A stretch of 64,000 nt of DNA from Daucus carota subsp. sativus (taxonomy: Eukaryota; Streptophyta; Magnoliopsida; Apiales; Apiaceae). The DNA lies in NCBI RefSeq assembly GCF_001625215.2, contig NC_030387.2:38959606-39023605 (forward strand), given 5' to 3'. Numbering within the stretch: position 1 is the stretch's first letter; each line of letters begins with the position of its first letter. This document shows positions 1 through 12,848 of the stretch, in pieces. The notes below the pieces were generated by a model. It was not told the origin of the DNA and made no database searches. It saw only the letters and a list, made by a program, of their open reading frames with translations. The translations under genes were made by a program, and so were the position numbers.

Positions 1-261
1 ATTCCATAATTTCAGCTCTTGATATATAAGGAAGTATTCATACACTCGGTTTTACAAATTTTCGATACATGAATCTGGACTGTAATAGCTTATATGCGAA
101 TAGGAAGTCAAACTTCATTTGATTTCCACAGATTTTGACATTTATTACTACAACAATACTTTTTCGTTTAATTTATACAGTTTTCATGTTCATTACATTC
201 AATTTCCAGATCAAGAATTTTTTTTATAAATTCATTATTAATAGAGCATTTTCTTTTCATA
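1..261. other. AT-rich sequence before the repeat array
   Basis: No gene is visible. The stretch is AT-rich and does not clearly align with the repeat units that start at about 262. Confidence 0.5.
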
Positions 262-3200
262 CCTGTGTGTGTAGCACGGGCCAAAATGCTTAAATAATTT
301 TCATGTGGTAATAAATGAGCATATATTTATTTAAATAAATTAACAATAAAATTTTTTACATGCGGTTTATTATAATTTTTTGTTATTCTATTCAAGATAC
401 GAGGTGTTGCCATTAGGCGACAACGAGAAATTTTAATTATATAGTCATTACTATTTTCATGTCTTTTATAAATATTTTTGAAAAAAATTTATTTTAATTA
501 TTTTAACTATACAATTAATGATTTAATAATAGATCCATAAACTTATAAATTTTTATTCCAAACATAAATTATTATTATTATATTAAAATTTGGTTATATT
601 AATGATACTATTGAAAAATCTGTTCCGTTATAAAATCGATACAGAATCTATTCTATTATTGATATTTATGACGTATATATTCTTATTGTCAATTTCTAAT
701 ATAGACAATAATTGTAGCATATAATTTTGGTAATGTAACTCAATTATGACTACATATGTATTTCTTTTTTCTTTTTAAATCACACATGTATTTCTTTATT
801 GATTATTCCTTCAAGGTTAATTATTTTTTAACATGTTTATCAATTTTTACTAAGGACGGGAGGAAACTCTATCATCAGCATATTCACTTTAATTAATGAT
901 ACTAACGAAAAATCTATTACGTTGTCTTTCATAACTTATATCTCATATCATACTGTTTGTTAATAAAAAAATGTATAGCTTAACTGGAAAAAAAAACAAA
1001 AAAATCCTATCTGTGTACGTAGCACGGGCTAAAATGCTATGAGCATTTTTTTTATTTGAATTAAAATTTGATAGATGAGCATCGTTTTATTCAAATAACT
1101 TAACAATAAAATTCTTTGCATACAGTTTATTATTATTTTTTGCTATTTTATTTAAGGTATGAGGCATCGCCGCTAGGCGACACCGAGAAACTTTAATTAT
1201 ATAATCATTACTATTTTCATGTTTTTTTATAAATATTTTAGATAAAAATTACTTAATATTTTTTTATTATTTTAACTATACAAATAATGATTTAATAATA
1301 TATCCATAAACTTATAGATTTTTATTCCAAACATGAAATACTATTATTATATCAAATATTTGATTATATTAATGATATTAATGAAAAATATATCCCTTTA
1401 TAAATATTTATCAATTTTTATTAAGGACGGGAGGAAACTCTATCAGCAACATATTCACCATAATTTTATAATTAAGGGATGGAAGGAAGCTTTATAACTT
1501 GCATAACTGGGTTAAGTTTATTGTTATTTATGTTTCAAAATACAAAAATTTATATAGTACGCGTCGTTATAATTTCTGTTGTGTGACTTTATTTTTTTCA
1601 TTCGACATTCGTATATATTACATTTAACATCTACAGCGTATTGATGGCCAATAACATAACTCGGGTATTTTGACTGTTACCTACGCTGCCTTTCTGAACT
1701 TATATCTCATATCATACCGTTTGTCAATAAAAAATGTATAGTTTAACTACATAAAAAAATCAAAAAATCATACCTGTGTGCATAGCACGGGCCAAAATGC
1801 TATGAGCATATTTTTATTCAAATAAAAATTTGATAAAGGAGCATATTTTTATTTAAATAACTTGACAATAAAAAATTTTACATACGGTGTACTATAATTT
1901 TTTGTTATTTTATTTAAGATTCGAGGAGTCGCCGTTAGGCGACGCCGAGAAATTTTAATTCTATAGTCGTTATTATTTTGGTGTCTTTTGTAAATATTTT
2001 AGAAAATAATACCTGATATTTTTGATTATTTGACAATACAGATAATGATTAGATAATATATCCATAAAGTTATAAATTTTTATTCCAAACATGAAATATT
2101 ATTATTTTATTAAATATTTGATTATATTAATGATACTAATTAAAAATCTATTCCGTTATAAAATCAATACAGAATCTATTCCATTATAAATATTTATCAC
2201 GTATATCTTTTTATTATCAATTTTCAATATAAGCAATAATTGTAGCATATAATTGTAGTAATCTAACTGAATGATGACTACATATGTATTTCTTTATTGA
2301 TGTATTACCTTAAAATTATTTATTTCTTAACCTATTTATCAATTTTTTTTAAGGAAGGGAGGAAACTCTATCATTTGCATATTCACCTTAATTTTATAAT
2401 TAAGGTATGGATTGAAGCTTTATGATACGCATAATCAGGTTAACTTTATAATCATCATTTATGTTTCTAAACACAAAGATTTATATCGTCCGCGTCATTA
2501 TAATTTTTGTTGCGTGATTTTATTTTTTTTCAATCGACATTCGTATATATTATGCTTAACATCTACAACGCACTGATCGTCAATAACACAACTCGAGTAT
2601 TTTGACTCTTACATATGTTTTTTTTCATAACTTATATCTTATATCATACTGTTTATTAATAAAAAATGTATAGTTTAACTAGATTAAAAAACAAAAAATT
2701 ATATCCGTGTGCGTAGCACGATGCTACGAGTATATTTTTATTTAAATAAAAATTTCATAAATGAGCATATTTTCATTTAAATAACTTCACAATAAAAATT
2801 TTACATATAGTTTATTATATTTTTTTGTTATTTTATTTAACATTCGAGGCGTCGCCTTTAGACGACGCCAAGAAATTTTAATTATACAATCATTACTATT
2901 TTCATATCTTTTATAAATATTTTGGAACATATTACCTAATATTTTTGATTATTTAACTATACAAATAATGATTCGATAATAGATCCATAAAATTATCAAT
3001 TTTTATTCCAAACATGAATTATTATTATTATATTAAATATTTATTTATATTAATGACACTAATTAAAAATCTATTCCGGTATAAAATCAATACAGAATCT
3101 ATTCCATTATAGATGTTTATCGCGTATATCTCTTCTTATTATCAATTTTCATTACAGGCAATAATCGTAGCATATAATTTTAGTAATGTAACTGAATTAT

Positions 3201-5622
3201 GACTACATATGTATTCTTTTATTGATGTATTACCTTAAGGTTAATTATTTCTTAACTTATTTATCGATTTTTATTAAGGAAGGGAGAATACTCTATCATT
3301 TGCATATTCACCTTAATTTTATAATGAAGTATGGATGGAAGAATTATAATACGCATAATCAGGTTAAGTGTTTATAATTATTTATGTTCTAAATACAAAG
3401 ATTTATATAGTCCGCGTCCTCATAATTTCTGTTGCATGAGTTTATTTTTTTTCAATCGATATTTGTATATATTATCTTTAACATCTACAACGTACTGATC
3501 GTCAATAACATAACTCGAGTATTTTGACTCTTACATACGTTGCCTTTCATAACTTATATCTCATATTATACTGTTTGTTAATAAAAAATGTATAGTTCAA
3601 CTAGATAAAAAAAACAAAAAATCGTACTCGTGCGCGTAGCAAGGGCCAAAATGCTACAAGTATATTTTTATTTAAATAAATTTTTCATAAATGAGCAAAT
3701 TTTCATTTAAATAACTTAACAATAAAATTTTTACATATAATTTATTATATTTTTTGTTATTTTATTTAAGATTCGAGGCATCGCCAAGAAATTTTAATTT
3801 TATAGTCATTACTATTTTTATGTCTTTTATAAATATTTTAGAAACAATTACCGAATATTTTTTTATTATTTTAACTATACAAATAATGATTTGATCATAG
3901 ATCCATGAAGATATAAATTTTTATTCCAAACACGAAATATTATTATATTAAATATTTGGTTATATTAATGATACTAATGAAAAATCTATTCTGTTATAAA
4001 ATCAATGCAGAATCTATTCCATTGTAGATATTTATGATGTATATCCTCTTATTATCAATTTTCAATAGGCAATAATTATAGCATATGTATAGTTTTAGTA
4101 ATGTAACTGAATTATGACTACATATGTATTCCTTTATTGATGTATTACTTTAAGGCTAATTATTTCTCAACATATTCACCTTAATTCTATAATTAAGGAA
4201 TGGATGGAAGTTTTATAATACTTATAATCAGGTTAAGTTTATAATTATTTATGTTTCTAAATTCAAAGATTTATATAGTCCGTGTCGTCATAATTTCCGT
4301 TGTGTGATTTTTTTTTTTAAATTGACATTCGTATATATTATTTTTAACATTTGCAACGTATTGATCGTCAATAACATAACTCGAGTATTTTGAATGTTAC
4401 ATACGTTAGTTTTCATAACTTATATCTCATATCATACTGTTTGTTAATAAAAAATTTATAGTTTAACTAGATAAAAAAAAAAGTCATACCCGTGTGCGTA
4501 GCACGGGCGAAAATACTACATGTATATTTTTATTTAAATAAATTTTTCATAATTGAGAAAATTTTCATTTAAATAACTAAACAATAAAATTTTTACATAT
4601 ATTTTATTATAGTTTTTGTTGTTTTATTTAAGATTCGAGGCGTCGCCTAAATTTTAATTATATAGTCATTACTATTTTTCATATCTTTTATAAATGTTTT
4701 AGAAACAATTATCGAATATTTTTTTATTATTTTAACTATACAAATAATGATTTGATCATAGATTCATGAACATATAAATTTTTATTCCAAACATGAAATA
4801 TTATTATTATATTAAATATTTGGTTATTGTCATGATATTAATGAAAAATCTATTCCGTTATAAAATCAATACAGAATCTATTCCATTATAGATATTTATC
4901 ACGTATATTCTCTTAATATCAATTTTCAATATAGGCAATAATTATAACATTATATAATTTTAGTTATGTAACTATATTATGAATACATATGTATTCCCTA
5001 ATTGATGTATTACTTTGAGGTTAATTATTTCTTAACATATTTATCAATTTTTATTAAGGACGGGATGAAACTCTATCATCAGCATATTCACCTTAATTTT
5101 ATAATTGAGGAATGGATGGAAGCTCTGTAATCTGCATAATCAGGTTAAATTAATAATTATATATATTTCTAAATACAAAGATTTATATAGTCCGCGTCGT
5201 TATAATTTCTGTTGCGTGATTTTATTTATTCAATCGACATTTGTATATATTATTTTTAACATCTACAACGTACTGTTCGCTAATAACAAAACTCGAGTTT
5301 TTTGACTCTTACGTACGTTGCTTTCATAACTTATATCTCATATCATACTGTTTGTTAATAAAAATGTATAGGTTAACTCGATAAAAAAAAACAAAAAACA
5401 TACACGTGTGCGTAGCACGAGACAAAATGCTAATAAACATTTAAAATTCTATAATTTAAAACTCATAATAAATAATTTGACTGCGCTGATTACCCGCCAG
5501 ATTTGGGGTTAATCACGACATAAAGTATAGATTAAGTTTTTTTATAAAGCAAAGTATAGATTAAGTCGATAAAAATCAAAGAATCAATACCCGTGTGCGT
5601 AGCACGGGCCAAAAAAGCTAGT
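262..5622 (+). repeat. Tandem array of Helitron-tail-bearing units
   Basis: Eight copies of a hairpin motif, best form CCCGTGTGCGTAGCACGGG followed by CCAAAATGCTA, occur in the same orientation at about 262, 1010, 1773, 2705, 3626, 4489, 5403 and 5590. The first seven are spaced about 744-934 bp apart, and the sequence between them is clearly related from unit to unit. The last tail ends exactly as a plant Helitron does: hairpin 5590-5608, a short A-rich spacer, CTAG at 5618-5621, then T. Most units also carry a second hairpin (GGCGTCGCC/GGCGACGCC). The last interval (5422-5589) is short and unrelated to the rest but carries the same tail. No Rep or helicase reading frame is present, so the array is non-autonomous or satellite-like. 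Short reading frames inside it look random. Confidence 0.75.
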
Positions 5623-5739
5623 TAATATCTTAAAAATAGTGGAATACCCCTACTTTATGTCTTGAAAACATGAATTCAACCAAGTTTTAAATAAGTCAAG
5701 TCTTGAAAATTGAAATTATGGAGATATATTTGAAAAACT

Positions 5740-5830
5740 ATCATTAAATTAGTTTTGAAAGTATAAATGGACAGATAAAGAGGGACAAATTTTTACTTCC
5801 AAAATGGACAGATAAATAGGGACGGAGGGA
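5740..5830. mobile_element. Stowaway-like MITE end (remnant)
   Basis: The stretch ends in GGGACGGAGGGAG followed by TA. This is the reverse complement of the CTCCCTCCGTCCC terminus typical of plant Stowaway (Tc1/mariner) MITEs, and two related AATGGACAGATAAA blocks lie just inside. The matching left terminus is not visible, so the element is probably truncated near the end of the Helitron array. Confidence 0.5.
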
Positions 5831-7885
5831 GTAACTAATATCTTTACTATATTTATAAACTCTATAATTATTCATATTTAAAATAATATAGTTTCTTAAT
5901 TTTAGTAATTTATTATATATAATTCGATTAACAAATATATATAAAAATTAATCAGATTTCAAAAATCGAATCGGTGGTTGATTTTGCAGGGGATTAATCG
6001 AGAATTTATCGGTTAAATCGAGGATTTTTAAAACACTGCGTGTGACAAAAAACTACCCCAACCGCATTATAATAACAAATTAAGTTGTCGCCTAAGTTGA
6101 AATTCTACATGCTTGTTACCACTAAATTAGTTTTTTACTACTATTTTTCGAGAAAACAATGTTAAGAGCATTTCCAACGAGATTAATTATAATATTTGAT
6201 TAATATAATATAATTAACTAGTTTATGTAAAATCTCTCCAAATTATAAGTAATAGATTAAATTTTTTGATAAGATAAATATATGGTCACATTACTAAATT
6301 TTTACAATTATCCGAATTTTCATTTTATTAAGAAACATAATACAGACTTGATTAAATTTTTAAAATTTCTTTCTACGAAATCCAATACAGATTTTTAGCT
6401 AAAGTTTTTCAATAATCGGAGATGAACCGGGGAATGTGAGACGTAACATAGCTTGTTGTCCGGGGCTCCGGGCCACTCGCACACTTGTAGAAACTAAAGT
6501 TGTGAAGAAATGATCTGAAGTTGGTTAAATCAGTGTATAACATAATGGAGACGACAGAGAGCACATGAAAGACAACTAAAGTTTAGAATTTGCTTTGAGG
6601 GAATTGTCCGGTCACTGATCCGGTTTCTTCTTTAATCTTTCTTGTCCCGACACCACAGGAATCTATTCAAATGTGCCCTCCCTGCTTTGTTTCTTTCCTT
6701 CTTTTTCTTTTCCACTTTATTGCAGCTGCAGACTACATCTTAGCAATTTGTGGACTCCTTGTACTGGAATCTTAGAGCCTTGTATTTTGCGCACCACATT
6801 CAATTATCATGGGCGTCAGTGCCGTAAAAAACGTGAATTAGATTTAATCGGTGAGAATGAATAGATTTAATCGTACTCAGTAGTCAGTGTCGTAAAAATG
6901 CGTGAATCAGATTTAATCGGTGAGAATGCCAAATTGGATGAATCGGTGATTAACCGGATGATTAGTTGAACAATCAGAGATTTAATCAGTTCACTAAATT
7001 AAGAAATAGTGATTAGTCGATAATTATCACCGATTTTTTGAACAATGTGTGGGCTTGCTATTTCAAATAGGTTCACTATCTGGATATTAGATATTCGGAG
7101 AAGTTGATGATTTAACATAGTATCACAGTTCAGTCAATCCATTGAGATGGAACAACTCTGATTTAGGCTGCAGACTAAACTTCGTATATGAAATGAGATT
7201 CTTATTAACATGATATACATATTAGATTATTCTCCTAACGATTTTCACGATAAGAAGCAATAAGGTACTTACCATGAGAGGTGAAATCTTTGGTTTCAAA
7301 ATACCTAAAAAATATCCGAGTAGGGTAACTCACTTAGTTAGAAAATTGTGCACGAAGAATGATATGTGGAACTGTATTGTCTTTAAAAGCTTGACTGCGT
7401 TTTTGGTCTTTTACATGTGTGGATAATTGAGCTGTTTTTAATTTCAGCATTGACGTCCGGTAACTAGTATATATTATATTATCGCAGCCAGTTCCTGCCT
7501 AACGATTGTCTGTAACCATCTTTCAGCTAACCGATTAAAATGCTGACAGATGACGTAGCCCTCTACATTCACGTAAAAAATTTACGGTCCAATGTCTCGG
7601 GTAAAAAACCCGCTCAATAATGATTGCATCAATGGCTCGTCAAGGACCGAGCCCTTTATACAGTAGCCATTCAACTTGAAAATTCAGTTTCTGTTACCTC
7701 CATTCTGACTCAACCTTCATCTGTTACTCTGGAGTTTGAGTAGTCCTACAGTGTTTTGTTCAGAGTAAAGGAATCTCCTATGAGAATTAAAGTTGATTAT
7801 TCCTTGTCATCATAACACAATTATATTTTCTCAGTAAATAAATAAAGCTAAAAACACAGTAATCTTGACACTGGACTCTCCTAGC
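5831..7885. other. Intergenic region with transposon fragments
   Basis: No gene was recognised. The stretch holds AT-rich sequence, a repeat fragment ending in TTTTTAAAACACTG near 6022-6036 (a hAT-like right end related to the copy at 21959-22570), and a pair of related fragments at 6815-7050. The last few hundred bases should contain the promoter of the BURP gene at 7961. Confidence 0.5.
6815..7050. repeat. hAT-like repeat fragments, duplicated left end
   Basis: Two related starts, CAGTGCCGTAAAAAACG (about 6815) and CAGTGTCGTAAAAATGCG (about 6886), are each followed by a stretch containing GATTTAATCGGTGAGAATG. The second reads on to a plausible opposite end, CACCGATTTTTTGAACAATG, near 7048. 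The CAGTG start is typical of hAT termini, but no 8-bp target duplication was found, so the family call is tentative. Confidence 0.35.
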
Positions 7886-7893
7886 TATATATA
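7886..7893 (+). promoter_or_regulatory. Probable TATA box of the BURP gene
   Basis: TATATATA lies about 70 bp before the ATG at 7961, a normal distance for a short plant 5' leader. This rests on sequence and spacing only. Confidence 0.45.
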
Positions 7894-7960
7894 TGCAATT
7901 CTATTCCCAGAAAAATCATAACCACAATCCAAATCCAACTTAATTCCCCTCTTTACCAAA

Positions 7961-9916
7961 ATGCAGCTTCTTAAACCCACAGCTCTTCTTCTTTTCGGGT
8001 TCCTCTTCGCGATAGTATCATCGTTCTCCGCTGTAAGTTCATCTAACTGAACAAACTAGTCTTAAATTCGAATTTTATTTTAGTTTTTAATGTACATGGT
8101 TCTTACTGGTCTTTTTTTTTTCTTTCTACAGGTTTCACTTGGAGCAACTACATTTAGGCCTAAAGAAAATCCGTTTACAGCAAAAGCCTCGTTGATCCGA
8201 TACTGGAAAAAACACGTCTACAACGACATTCCACAGCCTGCATTCCTTTTATCCAAAGCCTCGCCTCTCTCAGCAGTTGACACGGCCTATTTCACCAAAC
8301 TCGCGGTCCAGAAATCACTCCCTGGCCACCTCTCAACCTTCTGCTCTTCCGCAAACTTGTTCTGCATCGCGTCCTATGACCGTCCCAACACCAAAGGCTC
8401 CAGCTTCGCTATCTACAACAACAAAAACTTCTCTAATTATGGCACTGGCAAATTTTCAGGAGCAGACTCATTCAAAAACTACTCTGACACGGGGGAAAAT
8501 TCTGCTGACAGCTCCTTCATCCGATACAGCCGGAGCTCAATCAAGCACAATGAGAGCTTCACTACCTATGGCACTGACTCAAATGTAGGTAGCGCGAACT
8601 TCACTTCATATGCTGGAGGCGCCAAAGGGGGCTCGGGTGACTTCAAACAATATTATCCGAAAACAAATGTTCCTGATCTCCGGTTCACAACTTATGCCTC
8701 GGAAGCATCTCAGCATAATCTTTCCTTCAAGAGTTACACGGATGAGACTAATTCTGGAAGCCAGTCATTTGTTAACTATGCCAAGAAAGCAAATGCTAAT
8801 CCAGTGGAATTTACTAATTATGGCAATAACTCGAATGTCGTTGGATCATCATTCAATAGTTACAGTGAATTAGGCAATGTGGCCAATGATACGTTCACGA
8901 GTTATACCAACAATGGCAACAACAATGCAAATAATTTCAAGAACTATGGTACCGGTATTCATAATGGTACTGATAGTTTTGCTAATTACAGAGACCAGGC
9001 CAACGTGGGAGACGATACGTTTCAGACTTATGGGAAGAATTCCACGTCTGAGAAGGCGAATTTTGTGAATTATGGGCAAACGTTCAATGAAGGGACGGAT
9101 ACATTTAAGGAATACGGTAAAGGGACAACAAATCAGGTCTCAGGATTCAAGTTATATGGTGTGAATACGACGTTTAAAGATTATGCTCATACCGGTGTCA
9201 CATTTAAGCAATATGCAAAAAGGCATTCGAATGTGTCCCGGGGATCAGTGAACTTTGGAGGCAAGTTCTTCAGAGAGTCCATGTTGAAAGAAGGGGTGGT
9301 CATGAAAATGCCAGACATAATTGACCGGATGCCTAAAAGGTCGTTCCTGCCTCAGGCGATCACGTCTAAATTGCCATTTTCCAGTAGTGAATTGAAGGAG
9401 CTGAAACGCGTTTTTGGGGCATCTGATAACTCAAGTATGGAGCATGTTTTGAAGAATGCACTTGTGGAGTGTGAGCGGGCTCCTAGTCCTGGTGAGACGA
9501 AGCGTTGTGTAGGATCCGTGGAGGACATGATAGACTTTGCTGTATCGGTGTTGGGGCACAATGTGGTGCCTAGGACTACTGAGAATGTTAATGGAGCAAG
9601 AAAAAATATAATGGTGGGAAAAGTCAGGGGAATAAACGGTGGCAGAGTGACAAAATCGGTGTCGTGTCATCAGACATTGTATCCTTCTTTACTCTACTAC
9701 TGTCATTCTGTGCCTAAAGTCAGGGTCTATACAGCAGACATTCTTGATGTTGATTCGAAGGCAAGGATTAATCACGGTGTGGCCATTTGTCACGAGGACA
9801 CGTCTTCATGGAGTCCAGGTCATGGAGCTTTCGTGGCACTAGGTTCGGGTCCAGGGAAGATTGAGGTGTGCCATTGGATATTTGAAAATGACTTGACTTG
9901 GACCACAGCTGATTGA
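7961..9916 (+). CDS. BURP-domain protein, polygalacturonase-1 non-catalytic beta-subunit-like
   Basis: Two exons, 7961-8032 and 8132-9916, joined by a 99-bp GT-AG intron in phase 0; 618 residues. Exon 1 encodes a hydrophobic signal peptide (MQLLKPTALLLFGFLFAIVS), so the protein should be secreted to the cell wall. Residues about 118-390 are a run of roughly 14-residue repeats with an F-x-x-Y core (for example SFKNY, NFTSY, TFTSY) rich in Asn, Gly and Ser. The C-terminal part from about 400 is a BURP domain with four CH pairs spaced CH-X10-CH-X27-CH-X25-CH, the family signature. In tomato the related protein binds and modulates polygalacturonase in pectin breakdown; a similar wall role is inferred here. 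The start is supported by the signal peptide and the length matches this subfamily (about 620-630 residues). I am confident of the family, less so of its partner enzyme. Confidence 0.93.
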
Positions 9917-10206
9917 TCAAGCTGTGATCAGAAGATTGTGTTTTGTTTTTCGATTTTCAGCTCTGGGATTTTGGTTTACATAATAAATAGGTTGCTGTGA
10001 ATTGTGAAAGGTGGTGTATCCGCTGCAAATCTGTAACCTGGCATATACTAAAAAGCTTTGATCATCTTCGTCGAACACTGATCACTGACTCGCGGTGGTC
10101 ATGTCGATGTTACTATTGGATCAATATTGAAAATATGAAACTACGCTTAAGTTCTCCAAGACATTAGACGAATCCTACAAGGACCATGTATTGTGGTCGA
10201 ACTTAC
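9917..10206. other. 3' flank of the BURP gene
   Basis: This probably includes the 3' UTR, as AATAAATAG occurs near 9981. No other feature was seen before the MITE terminus at 10209. Confidence 0.4.
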
Positions 10207-10229
10207 TACTCTCTCCGTTTTTTAATATA

Positions 10230-11267
10230 CTAGTTCAGAAGCACGCACCGCAGTGCGGTGCCCAATAAAATTATATTAATAATTTAATATTAATATTTGT
10301 ATATTAATATAATTTTGTGGTCGTTTATAAAAAGTATATTAATGATTCAAAATTAATATTTGTAGGATAAAATAAATTTTATATTATAAAATTCTTGATG
10401 TAATACCATTAATAATATATAAAATTGCAAAATTGGACTATAATTCATGGTGAAAAAACGAAAATAAATTTATACACATAATTAACAATTTAAAGTGTAC
10501 GACGAATCTTAATTTAATTTGTTTTTTTTTAAAGTAATAATGTTCTTACATTATCACCTTCCTCCAATTTTTTTTGGATTGATTGTGCACAAAAACATCT
10601 AACTTAAATCCGTGAGATAGTGGTCTATAACTACGCTTGCTTGTAACTGCTTTTATTTTTTTAATACTGTATAAACAGTCTTCACCTAAAAGTTGTTTGA
10701 ACGGAGCAAACAGATAATGTATGAATAATTTTTTCCTGTATAAAAAGTAAATCATATAAAAATTAACAACAAAAAAACATGTCCGGTGAACGAAACAAAT
10801 ATTATAAAAGAATAACCAACAAACATATATCATTAACGATTAATTTATTGATATCATCCATCAATATCGTGTCAACACTATATTCTTTTCCCGTGTTTGG
10901 ATTTATCGACTCCCACGTAGTGGTCTATAGCTACCTTTGCTTGCAACAACCTTTATTTTTTTAATACTGTATAAAAAGCCTTCACCTATCGTTGCAAAGA
11001 ACGGTACCATCGAGTTAGGAATTGAGCAAGAGAACTCTCCTCAAAGAGTGGTAGGGTTGTGGTATTGAGAGAGAGGAGGTTGTGTTTAGATGATCCAAAA
11101 CCCTACCATCTATAGGGGTATTTCTAATATACCAAAAACTAAAAAAGATAGTTCTAATTTTTGATATTTTTCATTCAAAAATTCCAAAAAATTAGAAAAA
11201 TAGAACGGAGCGATGTGAGAGGCGCCACATACACGCCCCTCGCTTCTCCTTTATATAAGTATATTGA
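10230..11267 (-). mobile_element. Non-autonomous Helitron, minus strand
   Basis: The minus strand begins TCAATATACTTATATAAAGG at 11267, preceded by A, and ends with hairpin plus CTAG at 10230, followed by T. Start, end and A/T flanks all fit plant Helitrons; length is 1,038 bp. It contains no coding region. The reading frames here are short and unconvincing. Confidence 0.65.
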
Positions 11268-11268
11268 T

Positions 11269-11600
11269 TTGCTGAACTTATAAGACATTTTGCTTCAATG
11301 ATATTGATTGTACTGGTTGGTTATAATTTAAAAATAGTATGTTATTAATATTTTAGATTATTAAAATAGAATATTTCAGTTTAATATGATAATAAATGAT
11401 GTGTAATATTCCTACAGATTTCTTACAGATCTGTAGAGCTTCGACAAATATAGTCATACATAGAAGCTTAGCTAAAATTATAGACAACCGATTAGTATAG
11501 TTGGAGTGCTATTTTTTCAGGACGTTGGCTATATTTTTTATTTTTGGAATGCCAACTCATTTTTTAGCCAAAAGCTGTGTATAATTAGAGATGCTCTAAT
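11269..11600 (-). repeat. Dispersed repeat, copy 1 (inverted relative to copy at 44115)
   Basis: The reverse complement of this stretch aligns over roughly 300 bp with 44115-44420, including the shared block TCTGTAAGAAATCTG and the AGCATCTC outer end. It carries no reading frame, and its family is unknown (possibly a MITE). Confidence 0.5.
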
Positions 11601-11606
11601 GAACTA

Positions 11607-11829
11607 CTCCCTCCGTTCCGTCCCAGTGGTTCAACGTTTACTTTCACCGTTTGCACGTATTTTGAGGCTTTTACGGAGGAGGAGTTCAATAACGTTTTTT
11701 TAATTTATATTTTATTCTGAATAAAATTTTAAACGTCAAACGTTTTTTCAAAAAAAATTTATAGAACTCTATCTTATAAGAGTCTTAAATGCGTGCCAAA
11801 AAATAGCGTAAAGAACATGACGGAGGGAA
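11607..11829. mobile_element. Stowaway-like MITE
   Basis: It begins CTCCCTCCGTTCCGTCCC and ends GACGGAGGGAA, forming terminal inverted repeats. TA dinucleotides flank both ends (11605-11606 and 11830-11831). Length is 223 bp and it is non-coding, typical of Stowaway (Tc1/mariner) MITEs. Confidence 0.75.
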
Positions 11830-11911
11830 TATGAACGTGAACATTTTCTTAGTTTTCATTTGCAACCATGATAATGAGTTACTGTTAACTCGTGTATATC
11901 TTTTAAAAGTA

Positions 11912-12848
11912 CTAACTTATAGCCCGTGCAAGGCACGAGAGCTTTTTAATTATTTATAAATTTTTTAAATGGTGTGAAAAAATTTAATTTATAAATAATA
12001 AATTAAAATTGTATGTATCATGCCAACGTATTAAATTTTTTCTATCAAATTTTAAATTATTTTAAGTAGAATATGTGACGCCAACTCCTATTAGATTATA
12101 TTTATAAATGTATTTTATATTAGAATTATTATAATGTGATTTAAATATTTTTCTAAAAATTTTTATGGTTCGAGATTAAAATTGATAAACACAATTTGTT
12201 TTGAATTAAGAAGATGAATCATAAACATGCAATAAGATGGTAGAATTTGCTTTGGATTAAGAAAAAGTTTTTGTATTCGTTCCTCACATAAATCAGGCTT
12301 ATTAATTTTTAAATATATTAGATAAAAATAATTTTGTGATGGTGCGATTTATATGATTCTACAAATAGAATTGGTAGAAAATATTTATTTTGGATTAAAA
12401 AAAATCATAAACACATGAAATACAGAATTTGTTTTGGATTCAGAAAAGTAATTATAAACATGCAAGTAGATATCAGTTTGTCTTATGGAACAGAAGTTAA
12501 TTTTGTTCTAATATAACGGTGCTTATTTGTTCAATATAGGATCCGATGGATAAAAATAATTTTTTGACGGTGTGATTTATACGATTCTACAATTAAAATT
12601 TGTAGGAAATATTTATTTTGGATTAAAAAAACCAAAAACACATGAAAGACAACATTTGTTTTGGATTCGGAAAAGGAATTATAAACATGCAAGTAGATAT
12701 CAGTTTGCTTATAGAACAGAAATTAATTTTGTTCTAATCTAACGATGCTTATTTGTTCAATATACGATCCAACGGACGATAAGCTTTTGGACCATGGGAC
12801 CATGCGACCAAATTATATCCCTTACGCTTATTATATATAAGTATATAA
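11912..12848 (-). mobile_element. Second Helitron-like element, minus strand
   Basis: On the minus strand the 3' part has the hairpin CTCGTGCCTTGCACGGG, seven bases, then TTAG and T, a slightly degenerate Helitron terminus (TTAG for CTRR). The 5' boundary near 12848 shares ATATACTTATATA with the neighbouring Helitron. No protein is encoded. The hairpin differs in sequence from that of the element at 10230. Confidence 0.45.
12320..12777. repeat. Two-copy tandem duplication, period about 229 bp
   Basis: Units at about 12320-12548 and 12549-12777 match over most of their length; both contain AACATGCAAGTAGATATCAG and end near a TTGTTCAATATA(G/C)GATCC block. A more degenerate partial copy may precede them. 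The duplication lies within the second Helitron-like element. Confidence 0.7.

Larger units (their letters stand above)
10230..12848 (-). mobile_element. Composite Helitron insertion
   Basis: On the minus strand the segment ends with the hairpin GCACCGCACTGCGGTGC, a short spacer and CTAG (10230-10233), followed by T, which is a canonical Helitron 3' end. The other boundary, inferred from where the interrupted MITE resumes, reads TTATATACTTATATA on the minus strand, close to the Helitron-like 5' end at 11267. The insertion sits between A (10229) and T (12849) without target duplication, as Helitrons do. Inside are a second 5'-like end (11267), a second 3'-like hairpin (11912-11940), a MITE and a dispersed repeat. 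It is either a Helitron that captured neighbours by bypassing its own end, or two tandem copies. No Rep/helicase reading frame is visible. Confidence 0.55.

Noticed and set aside
262-5622. Regularly spaced palindromic repeats that might suggest a CRISPR-like array
   Set aside because: The spacing is 0.75-0.93 kb, the spacers are related to one another, and the repeat is a Helitron-type tail in a plant genome.
10546-10964. Reading frames of 95 and 61 residues
   Set aside because: They are inside a non-autonomous Helitron and have no Rep or helicase motifs; the composition is typical of AT-rich noise.
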